A stretch of DNA of 64,000 bases from Phanerochaete sordida. Lineage: Eukaryota; Basidiomycota; Agaricomycetes; Polyporales; Phanerochaetaceae. The DNA lies in assembly GCA_019973155.2 (NCBI GenBank), contig BPQB01000004.1:868001-932000 (forward strand), in the 5' to 3' direction. The notes under the pieces are model-generated. The model saw nothing but the letters and a program-made list of their open reading frames with translations. It did not search any database and was not told where the DNA came from. Below, in pieces: positions 43,605 to 55,859 of the stretch (position 1 is the stretch's first letter; each line of letters begins with the position of its first letter). The translations under genes and the position numbers were made by a program.

Positions 43605-46600
43605 CTATCCGTATGTGCCTACAAACGGCTGCGCTTCCGCTTCCGAGGCGGCTCTGATACATCTGATTCCACAGAATCGTCCATCTGTCCTAACTCCGGG
43701 CCGTGGGCGAGCATTCCGAGGCTGGGCCTTCTTCGCTGAGGGCTTGCGTGGTCGTGGTCGGCTTGAGGTACCGGTGCGAGCAGATGACTGACTTGCAGCG
43801 GCCTTCGCTTTCTTTGCCTGCGCCTTGGCAGCCTTCTTCGTTTGGTTCACCGTCCGAAGCTTCTCGGCTTGCTCTCGGTGTCGTGCCAATCGATCTGGAT
43901 GTAGAGGGATTGGCCTGGTCAGGTACCGAGGAAGGATTGCGCGCAATAGGTGCGCATTATGAAAGCCGTGTGTGTTGATTACGAAGCGATCGGCAGGTGA
44001 GTGTTTGTGCTCGAGACATTGTTCAGTCCGCCCTGACGCTTCGCGCTCCTGCATGGTTGTTCGCACTCCAGACACTTTGCAGCCTGCGGATATGCAATCG
44101 TGCTGCGCATTAAATGCGAACTGAATGTTCTTTGGGATCAGGTGAGCCATGGCTACAGAATCTTGACGAATTGCGGCGCACCTTCGCAGGGATCAAGATC
44201 AGGACCGTCTCGCCATCCGGGCGAAACATGTAAGGCATCTGCCACTGAGAATGGCGACGTTGGGCAACATGGAACCTTTCAACGATGGCCAGAGTCTCAG
44301 AATAGGTGTCAGACTCTGCGATCAGGATGTCAAGGACCCTTCCTGCCAGAGGCTCGCCAATCTAAAATCAAGCAGTGAGTTAGGTGGGTACAATCTATCG
44401 TCCACAGCCAGTAGAACATACTGCAATAGGTGATTGGGCGAATATCCATGAATTGACCGAGCATTCATCGCCTGACTGGGCGACAACATATTTACCTTTG
44501 ACCCACAGTGAGTCTGCAGGTCTATTGCCGCAGTTCACTGCTCTTGCTGCTGCTGTGTCCTTGAGCTTGAAGCTGATGCGTTTTTTCTCTCCTTTCTTCA
44601 GAGCGACTGGTTTTGACGAGCCTGAGGAATAGTGAGTACTGGACCTACTTAAATATGAATATGCAACTTACCAGGACGCTTCGGGACATGTTCTGTCCAG
44701 CCCAGCATACGCTGAAGGATAGGATGCTTCTCAAGAAATCCGCGAACACTGGAGCCTGCACGGCACCAGTTCCCGTTCTCGTCTGGCCAGAAGCCTCCTG
44801 TGAGTCGATGTTTTAATGCCTCTTGCTGCGCTAGCTGCGCTGCGATATCACGGCTTGGGGCCAAGTGGTTTGAGAAGACTGAACAGTTGCGAAATACGGC
44901 ATTGAAACTTTCGTAGCCCTCGGTTGCAGATCCCGGCAGAGGCCCGGTTCGAAGGATATCAGATCGGGTGTGAGTAAGGAGGTGTAGCTTGATCTTCTCG
45001 ACGATCTTGCTAGGATCTATGTCACAGAACCCATCGAGTACATTTGCGATGGCGACTTCGAGGTCGTCCTAGGTAGAACAGCCTAAATTTAGCGATTTCT
45101 GTCCATCAATGTAGCCGATGTGTTCATACCAAGTATTCATCCATGTTTCGAATCTCTGGAAACCACAACAAAGCTGCGAGCTCTCCTGCTGCGAGCCAAA
45201 CTTTGAAGACATGGTCAGGCACAAGGTCATGTCCATGGAACGAGAATGTTTGAGCGATTGTCTTGAATTGGCGGCCAATGAGAGAGCCGGCATATTGCAT
45301 AATGTACTGCGCCCGGATTGCTGGTATCGACAGCCCGCTTGTATCTGTAGCTTGAAGACGATGGGCGTAGAGATTTTTGTCCGCATCTTTCCAGGCTGTA
45401 TGAGTTGCATGCCAGATATACTTGATAACTCCGAGCAGAATGGTGTGGAGTATTTCGATAGGGGTATCCTGTGTTGGATCGAACCCCTCGAGCGTGAAGA
45501 ACGGGCTGATAATCTTCTCCTTGTTGTCATCCACCCACTTGAGAAGCTCGTCAGAGATAGAATCCTTGGTCCTTGTGCTATCGTCTTGCTTCAGCTTCTT
45601 CGCCCGATCGATGAGGTAGTTGATCCAGTGCTGAGTGTATGCGTCCTTGACACCAGTAGCAGTCTGAAGATCTTGTACAGCCTTCGCGACTCCTGTACAT
45701 GCTGCTTCCAGTTGTTTATCGAGTTCGCGAAGTATCCCTTCCTTTGTGCGTGGTGTACCAGCGTAGAAAAGACTGTCGTAGCCTTCGTCCGATTGTTTGT
45801 GTGCTTTGGTCCCTCCAGCGTCGCATTTGCGGCAGTAGCAGTTTCCCCGGCCTCCAATGTGGGCGGACACTTCGCTCTGCATCGGATTATCGGAGGGCTG
45901 GCCGTTGACATAGATGCGAAATCGGATATTCTCTCCGGTGACGCCATCTCGCACGGTGACTGGGGCTGTGTGCGTTGACTCGACCACCTTCTTGAATGCC
46001 ATAAACTGCTCGGCAATCGATGCATGCTGCGAGGTCGATATGAAGTGTGTGTGGAACTCCTGCTGCAGTAGCTCACGAGGCAGGTTGCGATGGGTAAGAT
46101 AGGCATTCCAGTGCTTATTCCAGGACTTGGAGCGATTGCCAGACACGTCGTCTCCGAAGTAGTCGACGAAGCTGGTGTACAAAGGGTCTCCCTGAGCGAT
46201 TTTGCGTAGTCGATTGGGCATGTTCTGAGGATATTCCCAGCTTATGGCCCGGTCTGCAAATGAATTGATGGTCAGTACTTTGTGACAGTCCACATTATTG
46301 AATAATATACCATCCCAGCGAGTCGGAAGCATATCTGCCTCCACCAGGTCATGGTAGTTGAGCCTAAGAGCCCTAGCATCGATATCGATAGACTCTGCAT
46401 CATGCACTGTTGCGACGCCCTTTATAGCGGATGAGCTCGAGCGAAGCGGAGAAAAATATGAAGACATACATCGTGGGAAATCGTCACTGTAAAGGCATCG
46501 GCATGAACTGCGCCATGGATGGTAACCCAGCGGATAGGAATTACGAAGCTTCCATCTGCCATCTGAGCAAGCTCATCGACATAGAAATGCTTGCCAGCAC

Positions 46601-47913
46601 CGGCATCATACATTGGACTAAGCATGCGAGCATCCATTTCGTGGCGCCACTTGTTCGCATGCCAGATCTCCCTGATACCGCCATCGGGGACTTCTGGATA
46701 CACACGAATGTGCCGCCGTGTCTGCGGGTTTGCCCAGTCCTATAAAGCAGGTGTAAGATGGCGTGATAATAATCAACGAGTAAGATACCAGCCTTGGCAA
46801 GGATACTGCGGACATCGTTCATATAGAAGATGTTACCGAGCTCAGACTGGCACCGGACGGAAGGAACTCCACACTTTTGACGTAGTTGCTCTTGTGTCTG
46901 TCGTAGCCGATAGAAGGAGGGGACATCTCGGGCACCTGACTCCTTGAGAGTCCAGAGAAATACTTGCATGAGCGAGTCTGATATGGGACACCGAGGTAAA
47001 TTGTCGATTGTGTCGAGAAGGAACATCTGCAGAGCATCATGTAAAAGCGTACGCTGCCGATGCAAATAAATGACATACCGTGCGAGACTCATAAGGTGCC
47101 CAAGGGTTCGACGATGTCGATGATCCAGTCTCGCTTCCTCGGAGACCTGGTATTTCCTGATTGACCGCTTCTTGTACTGGTGGTGGTTCGAGGTCTATGG
47201 TACTATCGTGAGCATACTGAAGACAAGAAGGCGCAATTTGGGCTATTCGTACCTGTACTTGCAAGCAAATCCGCGAGAAACTCGTCTGGGTCGTCTGATC
47301 CCAGCCTCAGCTCGAGGAATGGGTCTCCCGAGATTGATTCATCGGTCCGAAATCCTAGATCCTGCGCAGTTGAGTGCGCGTTTCATAAACCAAACACCTC
47401 CGCTTGTTTTTTAAGGCGATCTTGTGCAGCGGCATGTGCGATTCCAGCATCTTCGCCTGCATCGAAGGTAAATGCGTCCGGGTTTCGTGAAAATTCAGCC
47501 CAGAATTCGTCTTCCTGCGGAGCAACCTTGCTCGCAGTACCTCGGTCGGGGCGATTATGTGCAAATTCATCGATTGAATTTAGTGCAGCCCCGGCTGCAC
47601 CTGTTCGCTGCTCTCGTTGAGTGAGAGTTTCGGTCATTGCAGCAAGCTGAGCCTGCCGGCGCTCATATTCCTGCGCGGCCTGCATGTGCGAACGGCCTTT
47701 GATGTGCGCCGTCATGCTCTTCTTGAGGATTGTCGACCCCCCTTCCTCTGGTGAACAGACTGTACAGCGCACTTCGGTGCCATCTCCAACAGAAACGAAG
47801 TCTGCATTGAGGTGAGTATGGCCACTGTCATTCAATTGGCCTGCAAATTCACGAACATTTCTTCCCGGCCTCAGAACTCGACATGACTGACTGCAGGAAA
47901 GCGATGAATGCAT
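43605..47913 (-). CDS. TNP2/Plavaka-like (CACTA-type) transposase family protein
   Basis: A multi-exon minus-strand gene; the likely start is the ATG at 47911-47913. An N-terminal C2H2-like finger ([16 protein letters not shown]) is followed by helical sequence, then [18 protein letters not shown] and [18 protein letters not shown]. The large central exon 45124-46467 has [48 protein letters not shown] and [20 protein letters not shown]. Later come [17 protein letters not shown] and [14 protein letters not shown]. The end has [30 protein letters not shown] and a Lys/Ala-rich tail. This is a very abundant agaricomycete family that I relate to CACTA/Plavaka transposases. No stop or frameshift was seen, so it may be functional. 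It is head-to-head with the gene at 48122. Confidence 0.6.
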
Positions 47914-48121
47914 GCCGGTGGCAGAGACGAGTGACAAATGACGAGTGGGCCGCCGCCACTCGTGCTTTGGTGGTCTGCACACATCGCCCAGTCCGAGTCT
48001 TTGTGCTCAGTGGCACATGAGCAGGGGCCACCACCAAAAGGCCCAAGCACCGCTCGAACCAAGATAAAAGCAGGGATGTGCCCGCCACAGCCCTGTCTCT
48101 CACCATCCCCAAACACCCATC
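47914..48121. promoter_or_regulatory. 208-bp shared divergent promoter
   Basis: Separates the starts of the transposase-like gene (-) and its partner (+). A TATA-like AGATAAAAG at 48062-48070 lies about 52-60 nt upstream of the plus-strand ATG. Confidence 0.45.
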
Positions 48122-49438
48122 ATGGCGTCCTCCACCACATCGCACGACGAATACGACGACATGCTCAACGAGCCCGACAGCTCCCCTCCCGGTAGCCCTC
48201 AGCAGCAGCCCACTGTTCTCGGCAAACGTGTTCGTGCTGACGACGAACAGAGTGGCTCTGAGGACGACGACGAGCGTATCCCACCCCCAGGACCGTCAGG
48301 ACACATTGTCGACATATTCTCCGCACCTACACCGTCTCGTGCTGAACCCGGCACAGTGCCGGGCAACCAGAACTTCGTTGAATATGCCAAGAGGCTCGGT
48401 GCCCGGATGAAGCTCTGCCCAGAGCAGCAGGAGAAGCTGAACTCCTTCGCAGTGGTATGGCTCGACATTAATTTTCGTATTGCTGTGACGAAGCTGACCA
48501 CAATATTTGCTAAGGATCCTCCGGCGACTCGCGAGATGAAGACCTTCGGACTCCTACTCAGCATTCAGCAAAGGCAAGACGAGATAATTGTGGCCCAACC
48601 GCCATGGGAGCCGTCCGAGGAACTTATCGTGAGCGTTGCTGGACGCGTCGGCTCCAGCAACAGTGCGCTGACATCACTGGCAGGCCAACATTCGCAGCTA
48701 CTCCATGGGGGTACTGCTCTCGAGCCGCCTCTCGTCGTACAAGGGCACGGTGCCCAACAACTATGTCGCAGTGAGCACATCGTCTATATGCACGCCTTAT
48801 GGTCTACTGATTACGACTGCAGGCAATCATCAAGCGTTTCCTGTTCGACTTGCCTGCCGATATCGAACGCAACCGCGGTCGGTGGGGCAAGGTCATCGGG
48901 GCTATCAAAGACGAGCTAACTGAAGCCCGATCGCAAATCAAGAAAGATGTGCGTTCTGTCATGCATATCTTTCGAACTCGAAGGCTGACCACCCTCCCAT
49001 GAATACCAGCTCGTTGCGGGAACACCAACGGACAAGGCGGCCTCGGAGCATCTCAACATCTACGAGCTGACCACAGGCCTCTGCGAGGGCACATCGTGCG
49101 AGGCCTCTGTCGAGCTCTGTGCTCGGGTCGCCTTACTTGTGAGTTTCCTCATGCCTTTGGTGTTCTCACGTGCTGATACTGCTCGCCATAGCGCAAGACA
49201 TATCGCAAAAATCCCGGTCGCGACTTCTGGAACGCCGTCGACAAGGAACTCGAGAAGCTCCGCACCAAGGCTGCGGGAAACCCTGCCAAGATCACGAAGC
49301 TATTCCGCAAGATCCTGAAGCAGGACCGCGAGACTTACGGGCGTCATCGAGAACGGCGACGAGCAGGCTATCGCCCAGCAGACCCCAGAATGGCAGCAGA
49401 CCATCGATGACATTATCGAGACCCGCCTGTAGTTCCAG
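48122..49438 (+). CDS. Conserved basidiomycete protein of unknown function, C-terminal frameshift
   Basis: ATG at 48122 (MASSTTSHDEYDDMLNEPDS); an acidic Ser/Pro N-terminus contains a basic GKRVRADDE. The exons then give QNFVEYAKRLGARMKLCPEQ, an intron 48629-48682, ANIRSYSMGVLLSSRL and SSYKGTVPNNYVA, FLFDLPADIERNRGRWGKVI, LNIYELTTGLCEGTSCEASV and RKTYRKNPGRDFWNAVDKEL. This order is that of a common agaricomycete family without assigned role, often seen near the transposase-like family. Near 49339-49341 a GGG run shifts the frame after RETYG. With one G fewer the family-like tail VIENGDEQAIAQQTPEWQQT continues to a TAG at about 49438; as given, an unrelated ~20-residue tail ends at a TGA near 49409. 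Confidence 0.6.
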
Positions 49439-49780
49439 ACGAACCCTGTGTATCGTATATACTATGTCCAAATTGAATCCCGTGCTGCCTCCATTACGAC
49501 GTGCGATGCATTCTGCCCGATGGCTCCGCCCACAGCTTCCTGAGATGGCCCCTTTATGCCTGCCCCGTTACAATTGTTTGAGCACGGCCGCGCGCGGTAT
49601 CTATCAGAACGGTCGGACAGCTGCCATACGAGCTTCCGTCCGGATTCTATACCTGTCTGGAAATACTCCGTGCCCAGAGGCGAAAAAGTATGGAAATCGG
49701 ACGCTTGCGCACCTGGATCGGGCGTCAAATTCCAGAACCTTTCTTGTCCCTTCCGTCTGGTCACCATACCTCAGACTTTT
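49439..49780. other. Intergenic
   Basis: 3' flank of the partner gene and 5' flank of the tRNA-like gene. No coding support on either strand. Confidence 0.5.
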
Positions 49781-49888
49781 GGCGGTGTAGCTCAATCGGA
49801 TAGAGCGTCAGACTCTTACGAGCGCGGGCTGATAGCACGCAATCCGAGTGCAATCTGAAGGCTGCGAGTTCGACCCTCGCGGTGGGCT
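49781..49888 (+). tRNA. tRNA-Lys(CTT)-like gene with a 34-nt intron; acceptor stem poorly paired
   Basis: A box TAGCTCAATCGG with D stem GCTC/GAGC; anticodon stem TCAGA/TCTGA around loop CTCTTA(A), anticodon CTT at 49815-49817. The intron at 49819-49852 sits one base 3' of the anticodon, as usual. T stem GCGAG/CTCGC with loop TTCGACC (B box). The acceptor strands GGCGGTG (49781-49787) and GGTGGGC (49881-49887) do not pair well, so this may be a pseudogene or a tRNA-derived element. The internal promoters and a T6 terminator at 49895-49900 are intact. Confidence 0.65.
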
Positions 49889-49894
49889 AGTATA

Positions 49895-49900
49895 TTTTTT
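49895..49900 (+). terminator. Pol III T-run terminator
   Basis: Six T, seven bases past the tRNA-like 3' end. Confidence 0.6.
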
Positions 49901-50067
49901 CCCCTCGAGGTCTCGCCAAGCTTCAAACCGAAACCGTTTTTATACGTTTTCCCTACAAGCCATACGTTACATGCACTCCTTGAATTGCTGTACAGTAAAC
50001 AGACATAAGCACCACCAGGTCTCAACAGCAGACTCACATCTCAGTACTCCAGCTTTGCATCTTCGTT

Positions 50068-52077
50068 TCAAATCTCAGTCTTGGCACCCAAAGCAGCCTC
50101 ATCCACCGCCCTCGCAGCCTCCCCACGCGCGTTCTTGTAAAACACAATGTCTCCCTCCTCTTCCACGAACACACACTCGGAAAACGAGCGATACAGCGCG
50201 TAGAACGAGTTCTGGCGCGCAGTCAGCACGGCACCGGCGCACGACAGAGACGGCACTCACGGTCGAGTCGTAATTGTAGTCGCCCTTGAGAACGCCGCGA
50301 ACCGCCGCCGTGATCGCGGGCTGATTATCTGCGGGGCATGCGTCAGCGCGTGCGGCTCGTGGGGCGCGGCACACGACCCACAGAACGGCGTGCCCGGGAA
50401 GAAATGATGCGCGATATGGTCGTGCGAGACCTGCGGGCGGGCGTCGCACAGCGTCAGCGCGGAGGCACGGGGACGCGGAGCGGCGGGTGCGTTACGTTGT
50501 GCAGGAAGAAGCGCCCCATCCAGCCGAGCAGCGGACGGTCGACTGTCGCGATGATGCCGCGGACGTACGTCCAAGCGCCCTTGCGGTAGTGTGGAATTGA
50601 TGGGTCCGAGTGGTGCAGGAACGTACACATCACTGGTGTCGCGCTGTCAGATCAAAGTTAGGGACAGAAGGGGAGCGGACGCACCGATCCAGTGGTTGCA
50701 GAGCTGGTGTGCGAATGGTTAATGAAGGAAGCGTAACATGTTGCGCGCTTGGCATACCATGTATGGGATAAAGTACGCTAACATGAAGTATGACAGGCCA
50801 CAGCGCACAGCGAACCAGCGCAATACAGACAACATAGCAATCAAGCCGATGTCCGACATCAGGATCCCCCGTCCTATCGATGATCAGCTCGTGAGCAAGC
50901 CAAGACGAAGTGGAGGCGACTCACGTTGCTTATCATTGAACAATGGTGAATAAGGCGAGAAATGGTTCGTTCCTTGGGGATACATCTCGGATCCCATAGC
51001 GTTCGCGCTACACAACGATCAGCGTTCACATCCGGGGCAGGTCGTGGACTCGTGGGACACAACGTGCCTGAGGTAGAACCACCATCCGCTGAGGACAGGG
51101 GCCGATATGTCAGCTTGATGCTGTCTTGCAGAAGAGTGCGACTCACAAGGTCTGCATCATGATCATACGCCAGAGGGTCACAAACGGGGTTTCTTCGAAG
51201 GCCTCTGCGTAGTCCGCTTTTGTGGCTTTTTCTCCGGACGGAAGTTGGTAGCGGTTGCGGAGGTGTGGAACATAATTCTCGTCACGTTCCATGGACCCAA
51301 CGGCTTTCTGTACATGGGAGTGATGACTCGCTGGTTAGCATGGACGCAGAGCTGGCATATCGTGATTGCGTGGCGTACATGATGAGCATTGTGTGTAGCC
51401 TTCCACGAATAGAACGGCAGCAGAATGAACTGGCGGCCAGTCAGCATGGGCTGACGCAGGTATGTGTAAGCCTACCGTGGAGAGGATGAACCCGGCGATG
51501 TTGTTGGCATACCAAGAGTTGTACAGTGCCTCGTGACCAAGCTGGCGGTGGACTCAGCACCGGAGTGTGACCGCATTCCAGCATTAGTGCTTACCTCATG
51601 TGCTGCGGGTCAAGGCATGCTCAGTGTCGAGGCAGTGAGGCCGCGAAAAAAGGGCTCACCCAGGCAGAAGAAGCTCGCGAACACGAGCCCTTGCCACCAC
51701 AGATAATTCAGCCAGAGCATGCTCTTCAGCATGCCGACTTGCCACGCTGCGGTATGCGGCAGGACGCCATACAGGCCTGTCTTGGCCAGCACGTCGATCC
51801 GCGACGCGTATAGAAACAAAGCGCCGCATAGGATGACGTCGCGCACGATGTATGCGGAGGACCGCCAAGGGTCGCGGCGCAGCAGGTGCTTCGGCACGGA
51901 ATCACGGATATCCTTGAGCGACACAGTGGGCGGCACGAACGGGCGGGCGAGTCTGGGGATGGCGTCAGAGATTGATCGGTGAAGAGCGGGAGGGTCGACG
52001 CACCTTTCCTCATACTCGGACGCGTTGTGGAGGATGTGGTGCAAAAGCTTGGGGAGTGGCGCCGCTGCGGGACCCAT
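50068..52077 (-). CDS. Delta-12 (oleate) fatty acid desaturase
   Basis: ATG at 52075-52077 (MGPAAAPLPKLLHHILHNAS); about nine short introns; stop at 50068-50070 after ..DEAALGAKTEI. All three histidine boxes are present after splicing: HELGH, HNAHH, and HDHIAHH at the start of the exon after the GTAACG donor. Other family marks are SLKDIRDSVPKHLLRRDPWR, FLHHSDPSIPHYRKGAW, FPGTPFYNQPAITAAV and DYNYDSTNSFYALYRSF. The hydrophobic spans SSAYIVRDVILCGALFLYAS and LWLNYLWWQGLVFASFF fit an ER membrane enzyme converting oleoyl to linoleoyl chains. First and second exons after the N-terminal one are tiny (CACATGAG carries part of box 1). Frame intact. Confidence 0.88.
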
Positions 52078-53824
52078 GTCTGCAAGACAGAAGCTGCGTA
52101 GCACTTCCACGGGAGTGCAGCTACTTATACCGCCTGGCTGCGGGCAAAGAGGACATGGTGCGCTGCACGGACACCCCTAAAATGTTGCCCCGGCGCAAAG
52201 GGCCTCTCTCGACATCTGCGCAATGGTGCACGCAAATGTTTGGGTGCCAGGGATGCGGCACGGTCGGCGGGCCCGGCGGGAATCCACGGATGTCAGTGCG
52301 TGGAGCCCAGCCAACGCTCACGGCAGAAGACGGTCGCCCGTGGCATGCAGCTGCGCGGTGTGCGCGCCATGCCGCGTCCCCGCGGCCCCTGCGAGGCTGC
52401 CCTGGCCGATTGGGTGGCGCGAACGCGCGCAGTGAAACGACGTCGCGCGGGATGCACCTTCCGAGTCGGCTAGGGCCGTAGCCTGCGCACGGTATTTTTT
52501 GCGAGTTTCTGAGCGGTTTTCAGAGTTAGGAATAAGGCGAGTCTCCGGTGTGTAATGAAAGACGTACGCGCTCGCGAGAAGTCCATCGGTGGGACTGCCT
52601 GATGTCATCTTTGGGTCTCCCACTAGAAGCAGGAACGACGTGTTCCGACCATCGTAGGTTGTCTTGGGCTACTGCGAGATTTCAAAGCTTGAGCTTAAGG
52701 GCGTCCTCTCGTCCTCGGTCCCTTCTCGTTCCGTGGGGATCACCCACTCATCAAAGCTTGATATATGGGAGCCGTAAGCTGTATCTCCGTCGCCACATTG
52801 ATGTGACTCTAAGACACGAAAATCATAAATGAGGAGAACTCGCATGGTAGTTCGTATGCGTAGACTCACCCTGAGAGTGCCAGCATGGACGCTGCTCCGT
52901 CGACCGCGCACAATGCGGAGCGAGCATCGGTGTACATACTTTGACACACGATGTGACGAGATGCATCTACAAATACCCTGAACATGCCGTGAATGTTTCT
53001 GCATGAAGACTGGTTAGTTGTCGCCACTGGTACAATGTGGCTTCACAGCCATGTTCACCTTTCGACTTCAGGTCAGCCAGCGGAGCTACCTATCACGATT
53101 AGAGGGCCAGCTCCCGTTCGGAGACGCGTCAAAGAGCATCTCGTACTCAATGCTATCTCAAAAGACACCATACTGAGCCTTCTTGTCAATGGGCTTCCGC
53201 ATGATATCAACGACGCTTTCATAGCATTGTAGAGCGTCCGGCGTGGAACCTCCGCGGCGAGGTTGTCACAGTATCTACTCATTTGGCAAGGATACACTGG
53301 ATAAACCCAAGCTGGAAGTCCGGAGCATGCGTGGCTATGAGTCGGTGTGAGTCGGTGTACATTTCCTCCGCGGAACAGCCTCAGGCTCACCTCCAAGGGC
53401 AGTGCTGACTCGACTGCACGTGTGAATATTGCAAGTCTTGTGCGTAGAGCAATCTCAAACCACAAATTTGAGAAGAAAACGAGACACGCAGGGATCACTC
53501 GACACCAGGTTGCAATTTGGACTGGACGTCGTGCCTTGCATCTCGCGAGCTCGAGGACGGGCGTTGCGACGGATTCCGGAGACCCCGCAGGCGCGTTGGA
53601 GGCGGGGACCCCACAAAGCCATCAGTTCCCACGGGGGTTGCGCCGGTTGACTTGGTCGAGGTCCTTCTCGTCACGCTCCTGCTCCAGCCTGCTCCGGTCC
53701 CTGCTGCGCCCTGCTATTATTTTTCCCGCCTGCCTGCTTTATATCGACGCCTCGACGGCTGATCCTGCACATAGTACTTCTGGCCTGCTCCACACCCCGC
53801 ACTACTCTCGCCGCAGCGACGACC
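52078..53824. other. Divergent intergenic region, about 1.7 kb
   Basis: Promoter DNA of the desaturase (-) and of the small gene at 53825 (+). A minus-strand frame at 53073-53498 (141 aa, MIPACLVFFSNLWFEIALRT..) has an ATG but no domain; it may be a relic. Nothing else supported. Confidence 0.4.
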
Positions 53825-54260
53825 ATGACCGAAAACGTGCAGCTCGCCTTCTCCCAGCTCTCCGTCTCGGGCTCCGAGAACCAGAACGAAGACTGGGACC
53901 GCTCGATACGGGGGCCCGACGGCGCACAGGGCGAAACACGCAAGCGGACGTTGAGCGAGCTCCTCAAACTCCACGCCGAGAACGGCAAGGACCTTGACCT
54001 CAGTGCCGACGAAGCGAACCAGCTAGCGGAGGTTTTGGGCCGCTGGGTGAGTGCAGACGTCCTGTAACGTCGCCAAGTGGGGGAGACTCATCCAACCCTA
54101 GATAAATTCCGAGTCATCGCCGTTTGAAGGCGAAGACACATTCTTCACACCCAGCCAATCCCAAGACGACTCTGCACTCCCATCAAGACGCAGCACGGCC
54201 GAGGCCTACGAGACTCGCCCACGAGGGCAGAGTGAAAGCGTGAAAAGCCTCTCGTCATAA
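53825..54260 (+). CDS. Small conserved hypothetical protein, 126 aa
   Basis: Exons 53825-54046 and 54102-54260 (55-nt intron, GTGAGT..CCCTAG) give 126 residues. MTENVQLAFSQLSVSGSENQ is followed by a helical, Lys/Glu-rich part (RTLSELLKLHAENGKDLDLS, ANQLAEVLGRW), then INSESSPFEGEDTFF and a Ser-rich end (PRGQSESVKSLSS). No signal peptide or membrane span. The compact two-exon structure and the motif-like W-INSESSPFEGED junction suggest a real, conserved gene; no function is known to me. Confidence 0.65.
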
Positions 54261-55325
54261 CGCTCTTAGTGCGGGCGTCGGTGGGTCACTCACCGACGCC
54301 GAGTGTGACGTTGCTATCCTATTCGTACGTTGCCGCCAGGCTCGACATGTGCGCCACGTCTCACTGACCGGTTCACCAGGCTTTCATAGACCTCGTTGCT
54401 AGACCTTGTTCGCTTTCCGGAACTTATACCAGCGCTCACCATACCCGTTACGACTATCACGACTCTTACGACCTCTCACGACCCTCCACGATCGTCACGA
54501 CTTGTCATGGCAGTTCGCTAGGATATTCACCGTTTATTGCTAATCGCCGCTCCACGGCGCTGTCGTCTCCTACCTTTGCAAGGTTGCTGCTTCTTTTGTG
54601 CCGCGTTGATTTATTGGATGTACTACCAGGGCTCTCTGTATGGATGCAAACTATTGTATTCCTCACGGCATTCTCCTCTCTATGGTCCGTTGCGTGTTTC
54701 CATGTTCGTTTTAAGTTAATGCGCCGCAAGCCCTGCAGATGCCGGGAAGAGTTCTCCGTCGATGCGGCGCACTACCGTCCACGGAGTACGCTCTCGGCCC
54801 CTACCTGCTTGCTATGCGAATGCCAAGTACGACTGCAGCGGTTATATCCCGAATGCGCCCGCCGACTCGGATCGTGCCTCCAAATGTTAACCCTACCTAG
54901 TTTTGAACCATGGCAGAGAAGTGATTGCCAGAGCTTCACGGTCGTGGTGACAATACGGCTCGCTTCATGCACGCGTTTCGTGGCCCGTCCACACTCAAAA
55001 GGGTCGCGTGTGCGGGTTTCGCCACGCGTCCTGCTTACCGTGTCCGAGCTCGGACGACCCCTTCGGCATCGGTCAGGGTAACCTTCGCGGTGAGCACGCT
55101 CGGTACAGTGACTATCAGGTTCACACACAGACAGATGAGACCAAAAGAAGAGTGGTAATTGGATGGTAGTAGTGATCGTTACAAACGGTATGTGCTTTGC
55201 AAACTCTCCCCCAAAACCCCACTCCTCTGCAGGACTCCTCGCATACATGGAACCTCGCCTGCTACAGACCCGTTAGCTGCACGCCTACTCTCGCAAGACT
55301 CCACACCCACCGACACATGTCGCGT
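54261..55325. other. Intergenic with degenerate CACGAC/TACGAC repeats
   Basis: At about 54446-54508 a short run of TACGAC or CACGAC units spaced 7-14 bases apart. Otherwise no supported gene. Confidence 0.45.
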
Positions 55326-55859
55326 CTAGCAGAACCCACTGCCCGCGGTCGTGACGCCGTACGACGCCTTCGCGCTCGGGATGTTGAAGTACCCCTGCTT
55401 GCCCGCGCCACACGCCGCGGCGATGTCGTTGATGTACCCCGTGAGCTCCGTCCCGCCGATGTGCTGCCCGTTCCCGTAGTCGCAGCCGTACGCGACGGCG
55501 GTCCCGCTCACGAAGCTCGTCGCGTGGAAGAACGACGGGTTCCCGTCGAGCGCGTGCGCGAGCCCCGCCGCGGCCGCGCTCGCGTCGCCCGCGGCGAACG
55601 TCAGGCCCTGGCACTGCACGCCGCCGCCGGAGCGCCGCGTGTGCGTGCTGTTGACGCTGCCGGCGGGCGGCGTCGTGCCGTGGTACGTCGTGTGCAGCGT
55701 GCCGTCGAGCGCCTTGAAGTGTGTGTAGTAGCCCTCCGAGGCGCCGTGCGGGTGGTGGAACGTGCCGGGCGTGTACACCGTCGAGCTCGGGGCGAACGGC
55801 GCGGCGGCGGTGAGCGCGGCGGAGGTGGCGAGGAAGAAGGCGGCAGCGGTGAACTTCAT
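55326..55859 (-). CDS. Small secreted cysteine-containing protein, 177 aa
   Basis: Single-exon gene: MKFTAAAFFLATSAALTAAA is a clear signal peptide with cleavage expected near AAA|P. The mature part is Gly/Ala/Ser/Thr-rich with four cysteines (VQCQG, YGCDYG, AACGAG and the terminal GSGFC), enough for two disulfides. YNG-type contexts (DYGNGQHIGGTELTGYI) recur in fungal small secreted proteins related to effector-like folds, but I cannot name a family. A TATATA box lies about 140 nt upstream. GC-rich codon use suggests strong expression. Confidence 0.7.
   Translation of the reverse strand: MKFTAAAFFLATSAALTAAAPFAPSSTVYTPGTFHHPHGASEGYYTHFKALDGTLHTTYHGTTPPAGSVNSTHTRRSGGGVQCQGLTFAAGDASAAAAGLAHALDGNPSFFHATSFVSGTAVAYGCDYGNGQHIGGTELTGYINDIAAACGAGKQGYFNIPSAKASYGVTTAGSGFC

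Noticed and set aside
54446..54508. CACGAC/TACGAC run as a transcription-factor array
   Set aside because: Spacing and sequence are too irregular to claim more than a degenerate simple repeat.
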